Shown here one piece after another: positions 58,332 through 64,000 of a DNA stretch of 64,000 bases (position 1 is the stretch's first letter; each line of letters starts with the position of its first letter). The notes under the pieces were generated by a model. That model was not told the DNA's origin, did no database searches, and saw only the letters and a program-made list of their open reading frames with translations. Location: the NCBI RefSeq assembly GCF_028009165.1, contig NW_026611615.1:744001-808000 (forward strand), in the 5' to 3' direction. The position numbers and the translations under genes are program-made. The stretch comes from Akanthomyces muscarius (lineage: Eukaryota; Ascomycota; Sordariomycetes; Hypocreales; Cordycipitaceae).

Positions 58332-60143
58332 CTACATCAGAATAGCAGTCGGGGCTCTGGCCTCTCTCCACTCGCTGTTCACACTCTCGTACGCTGCGGT
58401 AAAATCGTTTCCAAATTGCTTGCGCTCGCAGTATCGGGACTTGGTCTCGAAGAAAACCTGAGCTTCAAACTCTCCCTGTCGGAGATCTCCGGAGCGTCGC
58501 GAGCAGATAATGGCCTCGTCGAAAAATCGGAGGTTCTCAAAGCCGGCCTCTGAGCACAGGCACTTTCGCACGTCTTCTCCCGACAGCGCCCTGCAGTCGG
58601 TCTCGGTCTTGACCTTCTTAGTGCAGATTTCGGTCGCATCGAGGGTGGTGGAAGCAGCACTGTCCGTCGGGCAAATGCAGTCCTCGTTGTCAGGCTGACC
58701 GTTCTGAGCAGGAGTAATGCCGGAGTTTTTGGCAGGAGTGCTGCCAAGCTTCTGAGTAGGGCTACCACCAGTAGTCGGCTTGGCACCATTGGGGGCGGAA
58801 ACACCGGCCTTAGAGCCGACACTGGGGCCGTTTTGCGTCTTGGGGATTTCAGTAGCGTCGGGACAACTCTCTTGGTTATCAGCAGGTTGGCTGCCAGAGC
58901 TGCCGTTATTCTTCTTGGAAGACGGGATGCTCGATTCACCGGCGCCTTGCTCAGCGGGGAGAGCCACCTTGCTGCTTCCAGGAGCGGCAACCACCGGGGC
59001 TACAGTACCAACGCGCTCCTTGCATTGCTCTGCCAATTTCTGATCCTTACCAGCATCGGGCATAGCGTCCTTGATCTTGTCAAACTGCGAGCCATTTTCT
59101 ACCATCATGACCGGCTCCTTCTTGTCGACTCCGATGTTCTTGAAGTCGATGGCAAAGTTGCCAGCGGCATCCATTTTGGGAGAGCAATCAACAATGACCC
59201 ACATGATGAGCACGACGCAACGCTGGCCGTCAATGACGATGATGTGTTCTTCCACAGGGCCGCTGACACTGTCAGGGGCAGGGGCAAGAGTAGTTGCAGG
59301 AAGTAGAGAGGCACTGCTTGATGCGGTGGAGCTCGTCTTCGTGGAAGTGAGGAAGGTAGATGCAGAGGAGAAAGGTCTGATCGACGCAGTATTGTTTCGG
59401 AAGGGAGCGGAGGAGATCGGTCTAATAGCCGAGGTGGTCTTGGTATCGTTGGCAGTAGGCAAATTTTCGACAGCAATAAAGACGGGTACTCTAACTTGGC
59501 CGGCCAAAGGATCCGATACAACAACGGTGGCGTTGTTGTTTCCGGTCTCGGCTTTGGCAGAAATGAACTTGCCTGCGCCCTGAACGTTGGGAACTTCAAG
59601 CTTAGCCGACTTGTAGTATGCCCTGGGGTCGATAACCTTGCCGACGTGAAGGTTGAAGTTTCTTCCACCCTCTGGCACGGGCATTTTGTTATTCAGATCA
59701 GTAGAGAACTGTTCAAAGCTCAAAGGCACATTTTTAGGCTGGCAGTACTTGTCGTCCACCTCTTTGTAGTATTTGATCCAGTGCTCGCGCTGTCTTTCTG
59801 GCTGCAGACCATTCTGCATCTTGCACTCTGAGCAGGCAACAGCGTCCGCGAGGAATGAACTTGGATCGGCACAAAGACACTCTCGCTGCGCGATGCGCGA
59901 TTCGGCCGTGGTAGCAGACTTGGGGCAAAACTTGACGCGGGTCCTGAGCTGTGAGGCACAAGGCCAGATGAGTCCGTCAACCGCAGAGTCAACCTTATGG
60001 CAGGCGTCGAACTTCCATTGACCCTCAACTTCCTCTATCTCCTTCAAGACAGGGATTCCAACGATGTTCTTGGCTTGTTCAGCTTGGGCCATCACACCGC
60101 TTCCGAGGGTGACGGCACCAATAGTGGCGATGGAGAACCTCAT
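58332..60143 (-). CDS. Secreted cysteine-rich protein of unknown function, 603 residues
   Basis: A single intronless frame of 603 residues. Residues 1-19 form a signal peptide (MRFSIATIGAVTLGSGVMA). The N-terminal module has about ten cysteines, including ECLCADPSSF, VACSEC and a closing DKYC. A Ser/Thr-rich stretch (about 235-290) and a Pro/Gly/Ser/Asn-rich low-complexity linker (about 390-490) are likely O-glycosylated. The C-terminal module repeats the plan: ICTKK, CRALSGEDVRKCLCSEAGF, IICSRRSGD and SRYC. The central part contains RCVVLIMWVIVDCSP. No catalytic motif, GPI signal or known domain is recognised. It could be a cell-wall or extracellular structural protein, or an effector. GC-rich codons point to a real, expressed gene. 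Confidence 0.85.
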   Translation of the reverse strand: MRFSIATIGAVTLGSGVMAQAEQAKNIVGIPVLKEIEEVEGQWKFDACHKVDSAVDGLIWPCASQLRTRVKFCPKSATTAESRIAQRECLCADPSSFLADAVACSECKMQNGLQPERQREHWIKYYKEVDDKYCQPKNVPLSFEQFSTDLNNKMPVPEGGRNFNLHVGKVIDPRAYYKSAKLEVPNVQGAGKFISAKAETGNNNATVVVSDPLAGQVRVPVFIAVENLPTANDTKTTSAIRPISSAPFRNNTASIRPFSSASTFLTSTKTSSTASSSASLLPATTLAPAPDSVSGPVEEHIIVIDGQRCVVLIMWVIVDCSPKMDAAGNFAIDFKNIGVDKKEPVMMVENGSQFDKIKDAMPDAGKDQKLAEQCKERVGTVAPVVAAPGSSKVALPAEQGAGESSIPSSKKNNGSSGSQPADNQESCPDATEIPKTQNGPSVGSKAGVSAPNGAKPTTGGSPTQKLGSTPAKNSGITPAQNGQPDNEDCICPTDSAASTTLDATEICTKKVKTETDCRALSGEDVRKCLCSEAGFENLRFFDEAIICSRRSGDLRQGEFEAQVFFETKSRYCERKQFGNDFTAAYESVNSEWREARAPTAILM

Positions 60144-60966
60144 TGTTGCTGTTTTCCTTGCGAAAGACGAGAAAAGAGATGGGCGATTTGAGATGTTAGA
60201 AATGAATATTATGGACTTCTAGCGAACGTGACTGCTTTAGTGGCAAATGCTTAAAGTAAAGGAAAGTAAAGCAAGAAGAGTTAGTCCGTGCCGAAAACCA
60301 AAAGAGAGAGTTGTTCAAGGAGTCGCCTCGTGGCTTTATAAAAAAAACGACGTGGGAGCTCAACGCCGCTGCAACGTGAGATCCCTACTCGGACTAGCCG
60401 CGGATCACGACTCGTTGTACACGCCATGCATTTCGTCGCCCGTTTCATAAAACACCACAACCAACGGCTGAGCATATTTTCCACAATTATCTCTAACGAG
60501 CGGCTGTGCATAGGCAGGCCGCATGGTATAATAAAAAAGAATGGCGCCGTGCCTGACTAGTAAAAAGCTGCCAAGTCTGTGGACATTGCCCGGGTCATTC
60601 GTGATGGCGCTATCTCTTGAACTGCCGAGAAAGAAGAGGCTAACGTCTGATCGGGGACTGCCGAAAGACGTATCATTGTGCACCCACGAAGTGGGAGGCC
60701 CGAAATATAATAAGGTGTGGTTTTAAATGCACACGTGGCACGAACCCTATAAGTGGATTTTGCATAGCCCTGCGGACGCCACAGCTGAACAGTGCTATTT
60801 CTTTCTTTCTCATAAAGCAGGACTTAAACTAACCTGAATCTATAATAACCTTAAATTTGGTCATGCTGTCCTAAACACTACCCCAAGCTCGGAAATTCGG
60901 AAATTGACGGCCGGCAGAAATTCCGGCGCAGGCAGATTCCAACAACTGAGGCTTAGCAATGCACCG
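60144..60966. other. Intergenic: promoter of secreted protein and 3' flank of MFS carrier
   Basis: About 820 bp. Overlapping frames at 60281-60683 look non-coding. An imperfect duplication with AACGGCTGAGCATA and GAGCGGCTGTGCATA lies near 60463-60512. Confidence 0.45.
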
Positions 60967-62607
60967 CTATAGAAAATATCTGAAGCTCTTGTTCGACCAG
61001 TCAGTCTCGTCTACACCAGCTCTAACAAGATGCTCTTGCGTGTCTTGATTGCCCGTGGTCTCTGGATCAATACAAACACCTTGTTCCCGGTCACGTCGCT
61101 TGTTTTGCAAAGCCATGTATTGCCTCAAAGTAACCATGGAGAGACACGCAATGATCATGCATACCATTATCCCTTGAAATGCGGTCTTATAGGTTGGCCC
61201 CTCTTTCGCGATAAATAGCTGTGGCCCGGCAATATTTCCTGCGCAGTACCCAATGAATAAAACCGCTAGTACTGTCGTCTTTTTGGTGTAGCCGGCAATG
61301 TCGGACCCAATAATTGAGAGCGACAAAGGGAATCCCGCGGCATACGCGGGAAACAGCCATATTCCTCCCAGTCTAGTCCACTTGTCCGAAATTGGGGATG
61401 CGTACACCATTATGCAACCCACTAGGGCAACTAGCTGCAAAGCTGCAGCAACGATGCATCGAGAGTATTTGACGCGATGGCAAATATAAGTTCCAGCTAG
61501 AACAAAGAATAGGCCAAACGCGGAACCAGGCATGCCAAGAAGCAGCGTTGTGAAGGTATCGAAGCCAAATCCTTGAATGATGATGCCGTTGAAGGACGTA
61601 TAGCCGCCATTCGGGAGGGACGTGCAGAAGGTGTACGCACAAAGCAACCAAGTCTTGATGTCCAGCAGAGCTTCCACGAACTGATCTTTTTTCCACTCTG
61701 TCGTCTTGAAGCTGTGGGTCTGTTGCTGCGGCCGACGGTTTGCGTAGGCGCGCTCATCCTGAGTGAGGAATCGCGCATTCAGCGGCGAGTCAGGGAGAAA
61801 GAAAAACAGTATTATGCTCCAGAAAAACGTAATGAGAGCAAATATAATGAATAGCCAACGCCAGCTAGCCAGGCCATTATTGATGTGACTGATGGCGTAG
61901 GCCAAGAGGCCACCAAATATAGCGGCTGTTGTGTTGCCGGCAAACCAGATCCCATGGCGCGCGGCATGCTCCGACGGTTTGTACCAAAGCCCGGTTACCA
62001 AAGAGAAGCCAGGGGAGATTGATGCTTCGAATACACCAAGGAGGAAGCGCATCGCCATTAAACCGCCAAAGTTAGCTGCTGCACCATGACAGCCCAGTAT
62101 GACTGCCCAGACAAGCACACAGGCCGAGAGAAATTTACCAATTGGCAGCTTGACGAAAGCAAGCGATACAGGGTAGGACGCTATCAAGTATCCGAAGTAG
62201 AAAATGGAGGATACCCACGAATAATCAGACCCCGTCAAGTGCTATAGGCTAGGTAAGTAAACGGCCTATGATACGATGGGTTTCAACTGTAATACTGACA
62301 GTGTCTTCCTGTATACCAAGAATTGCTGTGTATCCTAGCGTGGTCTTGTCGAAGAATTGCAGTGCGTACGAAACAAGGAGCAACGGCATCAAACTATGCC
62401 AACCATGGTTAGAAAGACCCAGGTTTTCTGGCACCATTAGCAATGCTTGACTTACTGTCTGTCAATTTTTCGCACAAGGGCTTTTTCATCCTCGGCTGTC
62501 ATCGGTACCAACCTGTCTTCACTGGTTTTGGTTTCACAAAGTGAGATAGGTTGCACGACAGGGTCTTTTGTCTCCACCTTGCAGCCGGAGTCTTGATTGG
62601 AAGCCAT
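60967..62607 (-). CDS. MFS transporter, DAL5/allantoate-permease (ACS) type
   Basis: Exons 62607-62456, 62393-62300 and 62241-60967 join in frame to 506 residues. A hydrophilic N-tail of about 50 residues precedes LMPLLLVSYALQFFDKTTLG. Family blocks are SSIFYFGYLIASYP, MRFLLGVFEASISPGFSLVT, SHINNGLASWRWLFIIFAL, and the C-terminal GYCAGNIAGPQLFIAKEGP. All expected membrane segments are present and no frameshift is seen, unlike its paralogue at 53.7 kb. It is predicted at the plasma membrane, importing organic anions, ureides or vitamins. It is divergent from the Zn2Cys6 regulator at the window end. Confidence 0.92.
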
Positions 62608-63244
62608 GCCGAAAAAAAATGTTAATAAGTAGTTTTCTAGAATTCTTGGGAGAACTGTCGCAAAATCTTAGGTCTTCTAGTAGAACAATGAAGTGACTCA
62701 GTGAAGCTGGAACGGGGTGATATTTATTGACAGCGCTTCAGGCTACAACTCGTCCATCGGTCCTGCATTACCCCGGATTTGCGCCACTCCATAGTCTCGC
62801 TCCAGGAGTTGACTATAACCAGACCGATTGGAACTACAGCCGACGTGGCTTTAGAGAAGAGTGTTGCGGGGAATTTATGGCAGAAATACTTTTGGCTTTG
62901 GCTGTGTCATGTTTTCAGCTGCCGCCACCACTAATTTGCAGCCCCAACTCCAACCCTTACCAGACATTGGCTTGGGAATTATCGAGCGACCTCTGGTTCA
63001 TGCACCCGATCGGCTAGTTTGGCCAATTAAAAGCCAGCCCACTCTCAAATAGTACCACCCCGCACCGCAGCCACAGCCCGACACCGGCGAGCCGGTAGAT
63101 GGAGAAGGCAAAGCGCGTGGTTATCGGTAATTCGCAACCAACCTGACACTCTCAATCGTGTCATCTGTCCAAGGACTGTGAATGCGCACATTTTATCGCG
63201 AAATTATTGCTGTACCCCGCGCATAATCATCCAGTGGCCCTCCA
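62608..63244. promoter_or_regulatory. Divergent promoter, MFS carrier / Zn2Cys6 regulator
   Basis: 637 bp between two outward-facing starts. No distinct operator could be identified; paired CGG/CCG sites bound by Zn2Cys6 dimers may be present, but none is outstanding. Confidence 0.45.
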
Positions 63245-64000
63245 ATGAGTACCACGCATCATGCGCGGTCCAAGAATGGTACAATTTACCAGTCTCATTT
63301 TCCTTTCAACCCCGAGCCATGGGCCGTATGAGAACTAACTAGCACACCTACAGGTTGTCTCACATGTCGGTCCAAGAAAGTCAAGTGCGACGAAGAGAGT
63401 CCAAGATGCCTTCGGTGCCAGCGGTTGAGACTACGTTGTGACTGGGCAAAGCAGGGCGGCAAATCACGAACACCTGCGAGATATCGGAACAGACACCGGA
63501 CTCTATTGCCGCAACTATCCCCAAAAGTGGCACGCGACTCAATTGCGATCAGAGATGCGGTTGATGACATTTCGAAGACGTTTACATTTGCCCTAGGTAA
63601 CGAGATCCCGGAGGCAAGCAGCAGCAGTCAACCGACACGCAGGCATGAAGCGACAGCACGGCAAGCTTTCGACCCATTCCCATTCTTAGCATCATATGCT
63701 TCTTACCCAGACTTGTTCCCAATACTTGGGGATTGTGATCTGGAATCTGCATTCGACATCGATTGTCTTGATTTCTCCACTGCCCATGACATTGAAGCAG
63801 AGAGCGCATCAGCCGCTGCCGCCAAGCCATTACTGTGGTAGGTTTGCATCGACGGCTCTCGTCGCGTTGTGTGACTAACACTTCTGTCAGCCACGAGTCA
63901 CTGTTACCTGTGGTTAGATCACCGGATCTTTCCCGAATCGACCGTGTGCCCTCTGCTGTTTCAAGTGCAGGGGCGTTATGGCAACACATAACCCTTTCCC
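63245..64000 (+). CDS. Zn2Cys6 transcription factor, N-terminal part (cut by window edge)
   Basis: Exon 1 (63245-63278) encodes MSTTHHARSKN and splits the next Gly codon. A 75-nt intron (GTACAA...CAG, branch CTAAC) leads to exon 2 (63354-63837). A second intron (63838-63890, branch CTAAC) leads to exon 3, which runs off the window. The zinc cluster has Cys 13, 16, 23, 30, 33 and 40 (NGCLTCRSKKVKCDEESPRC, then LRCQRLRLRC). Downstream are a Ser/Gln-rich stretch and an acidic segment (FPILGDCDLESAFDIDC) of the kind seen in activation regions. The first exon is too short for most gene finders. The gene appears intact as far as visible and is likely the regulator of the divergent MFS carrier. Confidence 0.88.

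Noticed and set aside
58379..58990. Long second frames inside the secreted cysteine-rich gene (also 59105-59668, 59071-59583)
   Set aside because: Shadows of the 603-residue frame, which has a signal peptide and structured cysteine modules.

Overview
The window is nuclear DNA of a filamentous ascomycete, most likely a sordariomycete close to Hypocreales. Genes carry short introns (45-195 nt) with GTRNGT donors and CTAAC/CTAAT branch points. Zn2Cys6 regulators, secreted hydrolases, MFS carriers and a G1 peptidase are typical of such fungi. Three blocks are extremely AT-rich, with TA in place of almost every CA/TG, which is the signature of repeat-induced point mutation (RIP). The species cannot be named from the sequence alone.

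Layout. 1-9.4 kb holds housekeeping and metabolic genes: a truncated unknown protein, eIF2B beta, an ER-lumen DnaJ ending in HDEL, an NADPH-dependent MDR reductase and a BAHD-like acyltransferase. 9.6-9.96 kb is a nuclear copy of mitochondrial cox1. 10.2-19.2 kb is a TA-flanked pogo-type DNA transposon (E1) split by a RIP-degraded Ty3/gypsy chromovirus. A Tc1/mariner copy (E4) follows 102 bp later. 21.6-33.9 kb holds an L-amino-acid-oxidase-like flavoenzyme, a monocarboxylate-type MFS carrier, a secreted carboxylesterase, a 2-oxoglutarate/Fe(II) dioxygenase and a secreted S28 peptidase. E2 (34.2-35.8 kb) is a shorter relative of E1. A Zn2Cys6 regulator and a probable small-secreted-protein relic follow. 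At 39.8-48.4 kb a G1 (eqolisin) peptidase gene is cut by E3, a third element with the same ends, which itself hosts a second degraded chromovirus. 49.9-64 kb holds an M20 amidohydrolase, a Zn2Cys6 regulator, a DAL5-type MFS carrier with a probable frameshift, a Baeyer-Villiger-type monooxygenase, a 603-residue secreted cysteine-rich protein, a second DAL5-type carrier and a second Zn2Cys6 regulator running off the edge.

How it works together. The last segment pairs oxidative and hydrolytic enzymes with two carriers and two regulators, as small catabolic or specialised-metabolite clusters do; the substrate cannot be read from sequence. The central region is a TE-dense accessory tract between gene islands. 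Its clearest result is that E1, E2 and E3 share the terminal sequence ACGTCGGCCACCC inside TA duplications. The E3 insertion point can be proved because removing E3 plus one TA rejoins the signal peptide and mature domain of the peptidase in frame.
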